Assembly (NCBI RefSeq): GCF_901538355.1
Contig: NZ_LR593887.1
Span: forward strand, 868,001-932,000
DNA from: Tuwongella immobilis
Lineage (GTDB): Bacteria > Planctomycetota > Planctomycetia > Gemmatales > Gemmataceae
Reading direction: 5' to 3'
DNA length: 64,000 nucleotides
Positions 18,066-27,405 of the stretch are shown piece after piece (position 1 is the stretch's first letter; the number at the start of each line of letters is the position of its first letter). The notes beneath the pieces were generated by a model. The model did no database searches and was not told where the DNA came from. It worked only from the letters and a program-made list of their open reading frames with translations. The translations under genes were made by a program, and so were the position numbers.

Positions 18066-19463
18066 CTACCGGGCTTGCTCGGCGGCAATGTCGATCATGG
18101 ATTGCGGGAAAATTCGCCCGCGTTCGCGTTGCAGGTGATAGCTGATGCCGTATTCTCCCGCGACGGGGCGGGGGAGTTGGTGAATCCACAGGAGAAACGT
18201 GGTGCTCAGCGTCAATTGGGCGATCACCAGCGTGGCCAGGGCGATGCGGCCGAGTTTCGGTTGGACCAACCAGCGGGTGAGACGGCCTGTGGTCAGCGGC
18301 AGGCTTCCGGGTGGTGGAATGGTCCCCAATGCGCTGATGAACAAGAATGTCAGCGGGAATAAACCATTGAGGTAGTGGCGATGGATGGGCACCATCAGCA
18401 GCGTGATGGTGACACCGGCCAGCAGCCCCGCGAGCAGTCCCGCCAGCGTCCACGATTGGCGGTCGATGGGCACCCCGGCCGCGCGATTTCCCCAAATCAT
18501 CCCGGCAATCCGAACCGCACGAATCGCCAGGAATCCCCCGGCGAGAATCGCCATCATCCAGGCCACAGCGGTCAGATGCGTCGGTACTCCCCCGAGCATT
18601 GGCCCCTGCAAATAGCTGTTGAAATCGCGGCCCAACAGATATCCCCATCCCAACCCCAGCGGTTCGACGCAATAGCGCAGGAAGAATTTGAATTCGAACA
18701 GATGGTGCCAGTGGATGGTGCCGGTTTGCTGTTTCTGGGCGACATAGGATTGGAACCACTCGGCCAAGTGCGTGGTCGGCGGTTCGGTCGGCGGATTCAG
18801 CAACACCCACAGCCAGGGAAGGGCGGGTAAACTGCCGATGAGACTGCCGAGGAACCACGCTCGCCAGGCAATGGGCGTTTGTCGGCGTAAGATCCAAGCC
18901 GCGAGCAAGAATCCGACTGCGAAGATCGCCGATCCCAGATGCAACTGCGCGAGTAACGCCGTCAACATGCCCCAGGTGAACGCACCCAGCGGCAGATCAC
19001 GCCGACAGAAGCCCACCAGCATCAGCAGCGACAGTGGCGGCATGGTGCTAATCGGCCAGATTTTCCGCTGAATAATCATCGCCAACGGATTGACCGCCGC
19101 CAACGCCAACGCCCAAAACCAAATCTCCCGTTCCCCCGCAGGCACGATTCGCCAGACGATCCCGGCGAACAGAATCAATCCCAACACGTTGATGACTTGC
19201 ACCGCCTGAGCGAGGGCGACCGGATCGCGCAAATCGAACAGCCACGCCAGCCCGAGAAACTGCCAAATGCTCAGCCCCGGATTCGGCATCCCCGTACTGG
19301 AGGGCATGCCAGTCCAGGGAAACGGATCGACGGTGCCAACGCGCTGGGTCATTTCAAACGACCAGGCTTCATCTTGCTTGTATTCCATCTCGGCGGGCCA
19401 CACCAGGCGGAGCATGGCCCCCAGCAGCACCACCAGCCCCAGCGCCCAGATTTGCGGCTTCAT
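18066..19463 (-). CDS. integral-membrane GT-C type glycosyltransferase (family 39/ArnT-like)
   Basis: 465 aa with roughly ten hydrophobic segments, starting MKPQIWALGLVVLLGAMLRL. The first extracytoplasmic loop holds the acidic pair in 'MEYKQDEAWSFEMTQRVG', the hallmark of GT-C enzymes that use polyprenyl-phosphate sugars. A loop 'YLLGRDFNSYLQGPMLGG' lies later. The likely role is transfer of a sugar to a protein or lipid on the outer face of the cytoplasmic membrane. The start at 19463 fits the first hydrophobic helix; the open frame extends 52 codons upstream without membrane character. No other glycan gene lies next to it. Confidence 0.8.
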   Translation of the reverse strand: MKPQIWALGLVVLLGAMLRLVWPAEMEYKQDEAWSFEMTQRVGTVDPFPWTGMPSSTGMPNPGLSIWQFLGLAWLFDLRDPVALAQAVQVINVLGLILFAGIVWRIVPAGEREIWFWALALAAVNPLAMIIQRKIWPISTMPPLSLLMLVGFCRRDLPLGAFTWGMLTALLAQLHLGSAIFAVGFLLAAWILRRQTPIAWRAWFLGSLIGSLPALPWLWVLLNPPTEPPTTHLAEWFQSYVAQKQQTGTIHWHHLFEFKFFLRYCVEPLGLGWGYLLGRDFNSYLQGPMLGGVPTHLTAVAWMMAILAGGFLAIRAVRIAGMIWGNRAAGVPIDRQSWTLAGLLAGLLAGVTITLLMVPIHRHYLNGLFPLTFLFISALGTIPPPGSLPLTTGRLTRWLVQPKLGRIALATLVIAQLTLSTTFLLWIHQLPRPVAGEYGISYHLQRERGRIFPQSMIDIAAEQAR

Positions 19464-19703
19464 GCCTTGCCCTTTCCGCAGCTCGAAACTGGCTCCCTCG
19501 TCGGCAGCCCTATACCGTCTCCCGCCGTCGGGCATCAAGTGCGAAGCCAACGGGCGAAAATCCGTCGATTGGGTCCCATCAGCAATCTGGAGAAATCCGG
19601 CACCGATTCGGTGTTTCACGCAGAAGCGGATGCTATCATGGATTGGGCATCGAGTGATGGTCGTGAAACAATTCGAGATGAGGGATTGTCCCGGAGAGAG
19701 AAT

Positions 19704-20168
19704 ATGGAAGATCGATTGGATCGCGTGATCTGCTTCGGTTACGATTCAACCTCATTCCCGAAATTTTATTATCTGCCGGACTACATCAATGACGCACCCA
19801 TTTATCCAGATGTGGCCCAAATTCTTCAGTATATGAGGACCGTACCTGGCGTCTGTGCGACTTCTGATTTTGCATTTCCACCGCAGTATTGCCCACTTTG
19901 TGGGGTGCAGATGCAAAACATCGCAGCGCAATATACGGACTCTGAATGGTGGTGGTTTGGAACGGTGTTTCATTATGTGGAGTTTCACCACGCCCGACTT
20001 CCCGAACCGTTTGTGATGCACATTCGGAAGCTGAATTATCAGCCGCAACCATCATTGGAGCAGGTCCGTGAACAATGGACGCGACGGCGACAGGAACTTG
20101 AAGAAGAGATGCGACGGCAACGCGAGAACTCCCAGTCGGATCGGGGTGATCGAACGGAAACGCCGTGA
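19704..20168 (+). CDS. hypothetical protein with CxxC motif
   Basis: 154 aa from the ATG at 19704, which has GGAG about 8 nt upstream (an ATG at 19638 is in frame but lacks this). The middle has FPPQYCPLCGVQMQNIAAQY, a single CxxC that could bind metal or be redox-active. The C-terminus is a long charged helix (EQWTRRRQELEEEMRRQREN). The family is not recognised. A 58-aa gene follows 92 bp downstream. Confidence 0.6.
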   Translation: MEDRLDRVICFGYDSTSFPKFYYLPDYINDAPIYPDVAQILQYMRTVPGVCATSDFAFPPQYCPLCGVQMQNIAAQYTDSEWWWFGTVFHYVEFHHARLPEPFVMHIRKLNYQPQPSLEQVREQWTRRRQELEEEMRRQRENSQSDRGDRTETP

Positions 20169-20260
20169 GCTGGAATTCACGGAGGTGAAAGTGCCAAGAC
20201 AGGCCAAGCGAGTTGGTCGCGGGTGATTGGCTGTTGGACGCGAGCTGAAGAAACGAGGTC

Positions 20261-20437
20261 ATGGACTTGTATTGTGATGGCGACTGGGAGTGGCCAGCAT
20301 ACCTTGCATATTATGTACAGACCGATCATATCACACTGCCGGAAGATTTTGTTGAGCATATGATGGTGAGAAAGTGGGCCGTATCTGAGGAATACACAAA
20401 CTCGACTCTTCAGGATAAGTCAATACGGTTTCTTTGA
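20261..20437 (+). CDS. small acidic hypothetical protein (58 aa)
   Basis: A short frame with a clean start: GAGG lies 5 nt before the ATG. It encodes MDLYCDGDWEWPAYLAYYVQ, then TDHITLPEDFVEHMMVRKWA, and ends DKSIRFL. The composition is acidic and aromatic and looks like a folded small protein. It resembles the truncated ends of SMI1/immunity-type proteins only in general style. Its 3' end lies 98 bp before copy 1 of a 444-bp duplication. Confidence 0.5.
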   Translation: MDLYCDGDWEWPAYLAYYVQTDHITLPEDFVEHMMVRKWAVSEEYTNSTLQDKSIRFL

Positions 20438-20534
20438 TATCACGCACGTCTGCGTGAACGCAGTCCGATTTGAGCCAATTCTGGAGGATCCGTGACGATC
20501 CGACTCTCACAGCGACTGGACCACTTTTTGGAGG

Positions 20535-20978
20535 TGTGGTCCCTGTGAGGGGGATTTTTCGAGGCGGGAGTTGTCGCCGACAAAGCATGTCTCGAAAAAT
20601 GATCGGAGCGAAGTCGGGGTTCGCCAAGGGGCTCCCAGTCCCTTGGCTGGGGGCTACCGGCAGAGCCCCTGACACCACCGGCAGCGTCCCACACCCTTTA
20701 CACCACGTTCCGCAGCACGATCGCGCGTCACCCAGTCGCCCGTGGGGTTATTTGAGCGGGCGAGAGAATTGGGATTCGGGGGTTTGGTAGGTGAGGGTCT
20801 TCTTCGCGGGGTCGATGCTGAGTGCGACGGCGGGAGTGGGAGTCGGATTCAGGAGCACTCCGCAGAGTCGGCCGGTGGGGTCGAAGACGTGAACTCCTTC
20901 CTTGGCGGCGATGAAGACTCGTCCCACGGGATCGATCGCTGCGGCGGTGGCGTCGCTGCGCTCCATGCCAGGCCGCAC
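20535..20978. repeat. 444-bp segmental duplication, copy 1
   Basis: This segment matches 22206-22650 at roughly 95 percent identity by eye. It contains a noncoding part (20535-20747) and the 3' end of the beta-propeller gene at 22420. Identity stops abruptly at the shared GGCCGCAC (20978 / 22650). The noncoding part also has a degenerate third copy at 32177. Confidence 0.92.
20748..20978 (-). pseudogene. duplicated 3' fragment of the beta-propeller gene
   Basis: The 76 codons here reproduce the C-terminal end of the protein encoded at 22420-23064 (RPGMERSDATAAAIDPVGRV, ending SQFSRPLK), with a few substitutions such as VYIAAK to VFIAAK and ALIID to ALSID. The rest of the gene, its start and its signal peptide are missing, so this is a pseudogene fragment left by the 444-bp duplication. 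Confidence 0.85.
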
Positions 20979-21146
20979 ACGGAAGCCGGAGTTGCTGAAG
21001 TGAATGGAACCGCCTCGATTGGTAGATACGTTGTTCAGGATTGTTCGATTTGCGACCGGGACGAGGAATTGAGACCATAAGCAATATCAATAACGCGGAT
21101 GTGTTGGGTGGAGAACGATCGTTATTCGCAATCATGTGATTGATCG

Positions 21147-21911
21147 ATGTTTACTTCCGATTGTTTGTATCGTAGACATGAGATTGTTGACCCCAGCATG
21201 GAACACGCTGGAGCTTGTGAATCTTGCGCGTTGTTGAATTCCTCGGTCATCCGAGTTATTGTTGAGCACGCTCGACTCGCGATTCCAATCTCGCGAGACA
21301 GAATCGAGGTATGGATTCAACGGAAATTGGGGACTCTCAATTCCAGCCATTGGAACGATGAAAGGCCAGCTTGGTTGTTCATTTCCGTTGGTGAATCGCA
21401 AGAATATCGTTGTTTTGGACCTGCCACAATTGTCTCGCACGCAATTTTGGACGAGTATGATTCGATTGGCCTTCATCTCGCGGAGCCCCTATCGTCTCAA
21501 GGGTGGAAATTGCTTACACATGGAGACGACTATATTGTGCAAATCAACGATAAACCAGCGGCGTTCGCTTCCGCGGTCGATATCGTTCAAGCAATTGCTT
21601 CGGATCTCTTGGGTGATGTGCCCGTCGTAGCCATTTCCATCATGGGCAGTGGTGGCGATCAACTTTGGTTGTGCGTGAATGGGCGAATTGGAGCGCTTTA
21701 TTTCACTCCCGCAGGAAAACATGATGCATTCGGATTAAGCAGTCCAAAAAATCGTGAACAATCGGAATCGATAACGTTGATAGAGCCGGGTGTTGGGACA
21801 ATCGATGTTGCAAAACGACACGTCCTACCTTCCAACAGCATCGCTCGAGCATTTCTGGAACTCGTCTCCAATCATCTTTGCCCGTTAGCCCATCATGATT
21901 TTGTGAGATGA
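21147..21911 (+). CDS. hypothetical protein, weak Imm1-like C-terminal half
   Basis: 254 aa from ATG 21147, or 237 aa from ATG 21198 (MEHAGACESC). No strong ribosome site decides between them. The C-terminal half has 'GSGGDQLWLCVNGRIGALYF' and a closing segment 'VLPSNSIARAFLELVSN', which weakly recalls Imm1-type immunity proteins (strand-rich core with an aliphatic closing helix). The N-terminal half is unrecognised. The gene lies between the two copies of the 444-bp duplication, within the accessory stretch, and is lower in GC than its neighbours. Confidence 0.6.
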   Translation: MFTSDCLYRRHEIVDPSMEHAGACESCALLNSSVIRVIVEHARLAIPISRDRIEVWIQRKLGTLNSSHWNDERPAWLFISVGESQEYRCFGPATIVSHAILDEYDSIGLHLAEPLSSQGWKLLTHGDDYIVQINDKPAAFASAVDIVQAIASDLLGDVPVVAISIMGSGGDQLWLCVNGRIGALYFTPAGKHDAFGLSSPKNREQSESITLIEPGVGTIDVAKRHVLPSNSIARAFLELVSNHLCPLAHHDFVR

Positions 21912-22205
21912 TCGATTGTGATGCCCCCCAAATGGGACTCCTTTTGGGGGCATGTCAGGAGAGTACCGATTGACTCAATTCCGGAGTCCGATGGATGAGC
22001 TGGAGGTGATTTCCCGATGCCCAGCGGCTCGCAATTTCGGATGGATCGATCGCGGAGCATGAGTGTCATTCTCGCCGACATTCACGTCCAGGGGGATCGT
22101 TCGCAAGGAGCGACCATCCTGATTGATCTTGCTCCATGATTTCCGAAATGACCCTTGAGCAATTGCCAATCTGCTTAACCGCCCGATTCTGGGTGAATCA
22201 GTCAA
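21912..22205. other. intergenic region with only very short frames
   Basis: About 290 bp. Just after the gene, AATGGGACTCCTTTTGGGGG-type sequence forms a weak hairpin. A 40-codon frame (22017-22139, MPSGSQFRMDRSRSMSVILA onward) has no supporting ribosome site. I regard it as remnant sequence. Confidence 0.35.
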
Positions 22206-22650
22206 TGTGGCCCCTGTGAGGGGGATTTTTCGAGGCGGGAGTTGTCGCCGACAAAGCATGTCTCGAAAAATGATCGGAGCGAAGTCGGGGTTCGTCAAGG
22301 GGCTCCCAGTCCCTTGGCTGTGGGCCACCGGCAGAGCCTCTGACACCACCGGCAGCGTCCCACACCCCTTTACACCACGTTCCGCAGCACGACAGCGCAT
22401 CACCCAGTCGCCCGTGGGGTTATTTGAGCGGGCGAGAGAATTGGGATTCGGGGGTTTGGTAGGTGAGGGTCTTCTTCGCGGGGTCGATGATGAGTGCGAC
22501 GGCGGGAGTGGGAGTCGGATTCAGGAGCACTCCGCAGAGTCGGCCAGTGGGGTCGAAGACGTGAACTCCTTCCTTGGCGGCGATGTAGACTCGTCCCACG
22601 GGATCGATCGCGGCGGCGGTGGCGTCGCTGCGCTCCATGCCAGGCCGCAC
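22206..22650. repeat. 444-bp segmental duplication, copy 2 (source copy)
   Basis: This copy overlaps the intact 3' end of the beta-propeller gene, so it is likely the parent of 20535-20978. Its noncoding part (22206-22419) carries the string CGAAAAATGATCGGAGCGAA and CCCTTGG, also found in diverged form at 32177. Confidence 0.92.
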
Positions 22651-23064
22651 TCGCAGGCGATAGTAACGATCGCCGGCGGTCAGTTGCCCATCGGCTTCGA
22701 TGCGAAAGGCGTAGGCGTACTTATTGCCCGCATCGGCCACGACCAAGGTGCCATCGTCGCTCCACGCCACCACGCCCGCGGGTTCAATCAGCGGAACGGG
22801 AATCTTCTTGGGCGGCTGATTCGGCTTCAGCAGATAGACGGCTGGCTCACCGGCGACGGTCGCATAGGTCCACGGTTTCGATTTCAGCGTCGCGGAAAAG
22901 CGAATCGGCTTCAGACCGCTGGGCGATTGGGGGGATTCCCACTTGGCGGCGGTGGGTTTGCCCCAGGTGCTCGATTCGGGGATAATCTGCGACAGCGGCA
23001 TATCTTGCGCCAGCAGCGTGCTGGGCGTGCCGATGACGATCAGCGCCAACAGAAGCAATCGCAT
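22420..23064 (-). CDS. secreted SMP-30/gluconolactonase-like beta-propeller protein
   Basis: 214 aa: signal peptide [20 protein letters not shown], then beta-propeller strands such as 'EPAGVVAWSDDGTLVVADAG' and 'AAIDPVGRVYIAAKEGVHVF'. This matches SMP-30/gluconolactonase/NHL-type propellers but is shorter than a full six-bladed protein. Its ATG overlaps the stop of the esterase gene upstream (ATGA at 23061-23064), and AAAGGAG sits 9-10 nt before it, so translation is coupled. The pair probably acts on the same carbohydrate or ester substrate in the periplasm (inference). Confidence 0.8.
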   Translation of the reverse strand: MRLLLLALIVIGTPSTLLAQDMPLSQIIPESSTWGKPTAAKWESPQSPSGLKPIRFSATLKSKPWTYATVAGEPAVYLLKPNQPPKKIPVPLIEPAGVVAWSDDGTLVVADAGNKYAYAFRIEADGQLTAGDRYYRLRVRPGMERSDATAAAIDPVGRVYIAAKEGVHVFDPTGRLCGVLLNPTPTPAVALIIDPAKKTLTYQTPESQFSRPLK

Positions 23065-23984
23065 CACTTGGCGGCTCCTTTCGCAGCATCGGTGGGTTGC
23101 ACGCGTGGGCCGACCTCTTTCCACAGCCAACGGAGCGAATCCGGCAGAATCGCGCCGCCGTGAATGCCGTTGTGGCCACCTTCGCCATAGACGAACTGGT
23201 AATCGTATTTCATGAACTTCAGCGCGGCGGCCATTTGCTGATTGGCCAGCGGCCACGAGCCATGCAAGTTATCCAAGTCGTTCGAGCCATCTTGCAGGAA
23301 TACTTTGATCGGCTTGCGTTCGGTTTTGCGGATCATTCCGGGGTAGACATCGCCGCCGCGAATGTTCGTGAAACTCCCAACGTGGCTGAGCACCCGACTG
23401 AAGCGATCCGGCCGTTCCCAGGCGGCAGTAAAGGCGCAGATTCCGCCGGAGGAGATGCCGCCGATGGCTCGCCCTTCGGCATCCTGGCGGAACTTCACCT
23501 GTTTGCTCACTTCCGGCAGGATTTCTTCTTCCAGAAATGTCACGTATTGTGGGCTGGGGGTGTCGTATTCGAAGCTGCGGTTGGCGCGCGGCTTCTTGCT
23601 GGGATCGCTGGCGGGGATGATACCCGGATTGATGAACACGCCCACGGTGAGCGGCATTTCCCCCTTGGCGATGAGATTATCAAAGACGATGGGCACCCGA
23701 AACTGCCCTTTGGGATTCATGTAATTGGCACCGTCTTGGAACACCATCACACAGGGGAGCGGGCCACCCGGCTTCACCTGAGCGGGCACATACACCCAAT
23801 AATCCCGCTCGGCACCGGGGTAGATTTTGCTGATGTGGTGATATTTCGTGATGCTGCCCTTGGGAACGCCGGGCTGTTCTTCCGAATCAGGCCCGAGTTT
23901 GTATGGCTCGGCGGCGTACCCCGGCAGAACCACCCCCAGCAGCGTGCCCAACACGGCGGCTGCCATCCAGCGATGATGCGTCAT
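23064..23984 (-). CDS. secreted esterase, enterochelin/feruloyl esterase (esterase D) family
   Basis: 306 aa with a signal peptide ([20 protein letters not shown], cleavage near YAA-E). The alpha/beta-hydrolase body shows nucleophile elbow GISSG (176-180, Ser178), a probable acid Asp in QDGSNDLDN (231-239) and His271 in GGHNGIHGG. '[10 protein letters not shown]' and '[11 protein letters not shown]' are typical of the family (PF00756), which hydrolyses esters such as feruloylated sugars or ferric enterobactin. The ATG at 23984 has GAGGGATC 8 nt upstream. Coupled by an ATGA overlap to the propeller gene. Confidence 0.88.
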   Translation of the reverse strand: MTHHRWMAAAVLGTLLGVVLPGYAAEPYKLGPDSEEQPGVPKGSITKYHHISKIYPGAERDYWVYVPAQVKPGGPLPCVMVFQDGANYMNPKGQFRVPIVFDNLIAKGEMPLTVGVFINPGIIPASDPSKKPRANRSFEYDTPSPQYVTFLEEEILPEVSKQVKFRQDAEGRAIGGISSGGICAFTAAWERPDRFSRVLSHVGSFTNIRGGDVYPGMIRKTERKPIKVFLQDGSNDLDNLHGSWPLANQQMAAALKFMKYDYQFVYGEGGHNGIHGGAILPDSLRWLWKEVGPRVQPTDAAKGAAK

Positions 23985-24118
23985 GATGCAGATCCCTCGA
24001 TCGGAGAGTCCGAAGCGAGTTGCGAATGCAATTCCGCATCCTCGCGTTCGTGGCTGCCTGACGGTATCACGCCGATCCTCGACTCGCAAGGGGTGAGCGC
24101 ATCGGCAGATGGATCTGC

Positions 24119-25249
24119 TTACGGTTTCCAGTCGGAATCGCCGATGGATTCGGGGGCGGGCTTCGGTTTGCCCAGCGTGGCCAGCGGCGGCCTCGGCTGG
24201 CGAGGCGGCGGCGCGGCTTGTGGCGGCGGCACCGTCGGCTGCTCGGTATGAGGAACTGGGGCGGCGGGCGGCGGCAGCGCTTCATGCGACACCCCACGCG
24301 GAATCATCCGCGATGCAGAATTCGCGCTGGGCGGATTCGCCGGTTTGGGCAGCGAAATCCCTCGTTCGGCATCCTCGGTAATCGGCTCGAATTCCACGGG
24401 CGAACGCAGCGGATCATCTGATTCCGCACTCCGATCCGGCTTGGCCTTGTGCGAGCCATTCGGCGGATCGGGGCAGGGGACTGGCTCACTGCCTGCGGGA
24501 TGTTTTTTCTTCCCCAGCCAACCTTCGGCGAAGCGTTTGGAAGGGACGAAAATGCGGTCGCCCGGCTGCACCTGATAGTTGGTGGCGGTGTCCCCCAACT
24601 GCACGATCGCGGGGTAGAGCACCGGCAACACCGTGCGCGGCATTCCGGGGCGGGTAGGGCGGCTGAGGCTGATATTCTCCAGCGACGCACGATCAGTCAC
24701 GCCGCCCGCCACCAGCAGCGCATCCAACACTGTCTCACGCCCAACAATCGGGAAGCTTCCCGGCGTGTTGACTTCGCCCAGCACGTAGTAAACTTTGCTA
24801 ACGCGGCTGACGATCCGCACATCGATGAAGCCAGGGTCAATTTTGGTGGCGTTCTTTTCGCTCATCCGCACGGCTTGTTGAATCGCCAACTCGATTTCGG
24901 TGATAGGCCGACCGGCGACGAATAGTCGACCATATTTCCCCAAATCGATGCTGCCATCGGGTTGCACGATTTGATCGTTTGGCAAGCGCACGGGGGATTC
25001 CAAATCGACGGGCTGAATCAGCAGTGCATCGCCGGGTTCCACCACATAGGTGGAATGGGTCGTGAGTTCCAATTCGCGGGGTGCCTGGATGGGGGCTTTG
25101 TCACGTAGTTTTTCGACGGGTTCGTATTGCCGATTGTTGTCTGGCGACAGATCCCGTCCGCCCATGGAACAGCCCGCAAGCATGCTCACGATCATCCCCA
25201 GGGCGATCGAGCAGCGACGCATTCGCGGATCAACGACGGAATTCCTCAT
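24119..25249 (-). CDS. polysaccharide export lipoprotein (Wza-like, Poly_export plus SLBB)
   Basis: 376 aa. The leader ends in the lipobox MLAGC (Cys27 or nearby). A Poly_export domain follows, about residues 65-165: '[20 protein letters not shown]' and '[20 protein letters not shown]'. An SLBB domain runs about 170-225 ([20 protein letters not shown]), and the linker [16 protein letters not shown] comes next. The C-terminal 130 residues are Pro-rich. Such proteins form the outer-membrane channel for capsule or exopolysaccharide export. No Wzc or Wzx partner is in the window; an AsmA-like gene lies 134 bp upstream on the same strand and may be co-expressed. ATG at 25249, with GGGG about 6 nt before. 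Confidence 0.88.
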   Translation of the reverse strand: MRNSVVDPRMRRCSIALGMIVSMLAGCSMGGRDLSPDNNRQYEPVEKLRDKAPIQAPRELELTTHSTYVVEPGDALLIQPVDLESPVRLPNDQIVQPDGSIDLGKYGRLFVAGRPITEIELAIQQAVRMSEKNATKIDPGFIDVRIVSRVSKVYYVLGEVNTPGSFPIVGRETVLDALLVAGGVTDRASLENISLSRPTRPGMPRTVLPVLYPAIVQLGDTATNYQVQPGDRIFVPSKRFAEGWLGKKKHPAGSEPVPCPDPPNGSHKAKPDRSAESDDPLRSPVEFEPITEDAERGISLPKPANPPSANSASRMIPRGVSHEALPPPAAPVPHTEQPTVPPPQAAPPPRQPRPPLATLGKPKPAPESIGDSDWKP

Positions 25250-25383
25250 ACCTCACCCCATCCTTGACGGCGAGTCCGCAGTCAGTTGACGCGGCCAATG
25301 GCTAGCATCGGCAGCAGGACCGTCCCATCTCGCCCTTGTCGGATGTTGACTTCGTGGAGAATCGCTTCGGCAACCAGCACAAC

Positions 25384-27405
25384 TCACCGAATCCCGATAT
25401 CCCCTTGATCCAAAAAGAACCGCACCGCTTCTTCGGTCAGCATTTCCAGCGGATGGAACACCACTCGCGGGGCTTGCACGGTGCCCGTGATTTCCGCTTG
25501 CAGCGTATGCTGGGCGATGATTCGACTGAGTTGAATCACCACCGCCGCCGAGATGGGGTTGATCGACAGCGGGATCGATAACCCCAGCGCGGGCCCAATG
25601 GCCGATCGCAGATGCTTGCGGCCCGAACTGCCGGTCAGCCCCAGCCGAATGCGGCCATCCATCGCCAGCGTGCCATCGACATACAATTGCACGGTTTCTG
25701 CCGCACAGCTAAAGCGTTGCAGCCGCACAAATCCATTGGCCACCACCGCCCGCAATTCCAATTGATCGATCGCAGTTTGCGGCGAGGCATTCGGCCCAAT
25801 CCGTCGCCCCAACTCGCGGAATACTGGCGCTTGAAACAGATACAATCGCTCCGCTCGCAACTTCACGATCCCCGAAAGATCATTCAGCGACTGCATCGGC
25901 TCCGCGCTGAATTCAATCCGCCCCGAGATCGGCCCACCCGCCGATGGCCCCGTGCCCGACAGCACCCGAATGATCGAGTTGCCATGCACATTCAGCAGCG
26001 ATACCCAGCCGCTTAGCTTGGAATCGCCGCCCAACGAGTGTCGATAGAGCAATCGCCCTTCGATGCGTCCTTGCGCGATAATCGCATCGAAATCGGGAAT
26101 TTCGATCAGCCCGCGCCGATTGGTCGGCGTAATCGACCAGCGAATCGGACAACGCAAATCATGCACCGTCAGCCGGAAGAGTTTGCCTCGCGGCATGGTC
26201 AAACTCGCACTCCCCCGCAAATGCGTTCCCAGCGTCGTATCCACATGCACATCCATGGGCAAATCGCTGGCGCCCGCCAATTCGCTTGAAATCGGGGCCA
26301 AAAGCTGATCCAACGGCATGCGATAGAGTTGCAGTTGCAGCCGGGAGCGTTCGGGGTTGTACCAATCGATTTTGGCATGCAGCAACCCGCCGTGCCCCAG
26401 CCCGAGTTTGAGCTGATTCAGCGTCAGCACGCGATTTTCGAGCTGGATCAGACAGCCCAAACTGGAAGTGAGTACCCGACTCCGCCAGCGCAACGAGCTA
26501 ATTTGCAGATGCCCCTCACCCACAGCCCGAAGCTGTTCCCCCTGATGGCGATAGACCAAATCGCCAGAGAGCAGCCCGAACCAATTCCCGGCCATGGCAT
26601 TCCAGCCGAGCAGCCGCCAAATCCGGTCCATTTCGATGTGATCGACTTCAATTTGACAGTCGCCTGGCTCGCCCCCCGCAGAAATGCTATTGGGCGTGGG
26701 ATAATAGCCACGCGCGGAGACCTTGCCACCCAGTGTATCCGCAGAAAGATCGTAGCGAAGTCCTTTGTCATGCGGTTCCAAGACAATTTTCGGAGCACCA
26801 ATCGTCCAAGGGCCGTAGCGCAACGTCTGGCCTTCGACGGTGAGCCGCACATGATCGAGCGTCGGCGGTGTGCCCATCGGCCACGACATTTGCAGCAGCC
26901 CCTTGGCGTGCCCCTGAAGCCCTGTTAATTGCGGAAACGCAAGTTGTTCCGCAATGTAGCCCGCTCGCAATTCCTCGAAATGTAGCGTGGTATTCACGAG
27001 CGTGGCCGGGGAAATGCCAACGCTGACATCGCCACGCACCCGCCCACCTGCGGGCAGCCGCGCGGACAATTGCCGCAAAATCAATGATCCGCCCCGCACC
27101 AACACCGCCGCCTGCACATCCGCCAAGGTGAAATCATTCAGCCGCAATTCAGGAACGCTGACCGTGCCTCGCACTTCCGCCTGTCGCCAATCCGGATTCA
27201 GCCCAACGGGAATTTTCGCCGACCCACGAAAGGTCGCCTCACCGGTCACACAGACCGGAGTGTCGATTTGCAGCCGTTCCAGAAAGGCTTCCAGGTCGAT
27301 TGTCTGTTCAATGGTGGAAATGGGCAGAAAGATCGGCTGCGCCCGCCCCATGGGGAGCATCATCAGCAGCCACCAGCCCAGAATGATCGGCATCCGAGTT
27401 GCCAT
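25384..27405 (-). CDS. AsmA/TamB-like envelope protein
   Basis: 673 aa. Signal peptide or anchor (MATRMPIILGWWLLMMLPMG, then RAQ). The body is long, beta-rich and repetitive: 'ADVQAAVLVRGGSLILRQLS', 'GRVRGDVSVGISPATLVNTT', 'SGIVKLRAERLYLFQAPVF', and a C-terminal part with 'QLELRAVVANGFVRLQRFS' and 'AEITGTVQAPRVVFHPLE'. This is the style of AsmA-C/DUF3971 proteins that bridge the envelope and move lipids. GGAGG lies 9 nt before the ATG at 27405. It stands directly before the Wza-like export gene, suggesting a joint envelope function. Confidence 0.75.
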   Translation of the reverse strand: MATRMPIILGWWLLMMLPMGRAQPIFLPISTIEQTIDLEAFLERLQIDTPVCVTGEATFRGSAKIPVGLNPDWRQAEVRGTVSVPELRLNDFTLADVQAAVLVRGGSLILRQLSARLPAGGRVRGDVSVGISPATLVNTTLHFEELRAGYIAEQLAFPQLTGLQGHAKGLLQMSWPMGTPPTLDHVRLTVEGQTLRYGPWTIGAPKIVLEPHDKGLRYDLSADTLGGKVSARGYYPTPNSISAGGEPGDCQIEVDHIEMDRIWRLLGWNAMAGNWFGLLSGDLVYRHQGEQLRAVGEGHLQISSLRWRSRVLTSSLGCLIQLENRVLTLNQLKLGLGHGGLLHAKIDWYNPERSRLQLQLYRMPLDQLLAPISSELAGASDLPMDVHVDTTLGTHLRGSASLTMPRGKLFRLTVHDLRCPIRWSITPTNRRGLIEIPDFDAIIAQGRIEGRLLYRHSLGGDSKLSGWVSLLNVHGNSIIRVLSGTGPSAGGPISGRIEFSAEPMQSLNDLSGIVKLRAERLYLFQAPVFRELGRRIGPNASPQTAIDQLELRAVVANGFVRLQRFSCAAETVQLYVDGTLAMDGRIRLGLTGSSGRKHLRSAIGPALGLSIPLSINPISAAVVIQLSRIIAQHTLQAEITGTVQAPRVVFHPLEMLTEEAVRFFLDQGDIGIR

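Noticed and set aside
20261-20437. SMI1-type immunity protein for the 58-aa gene
   Set aside because: The resemblance is only in general acidic and aromatic style; I list the gene without a function.
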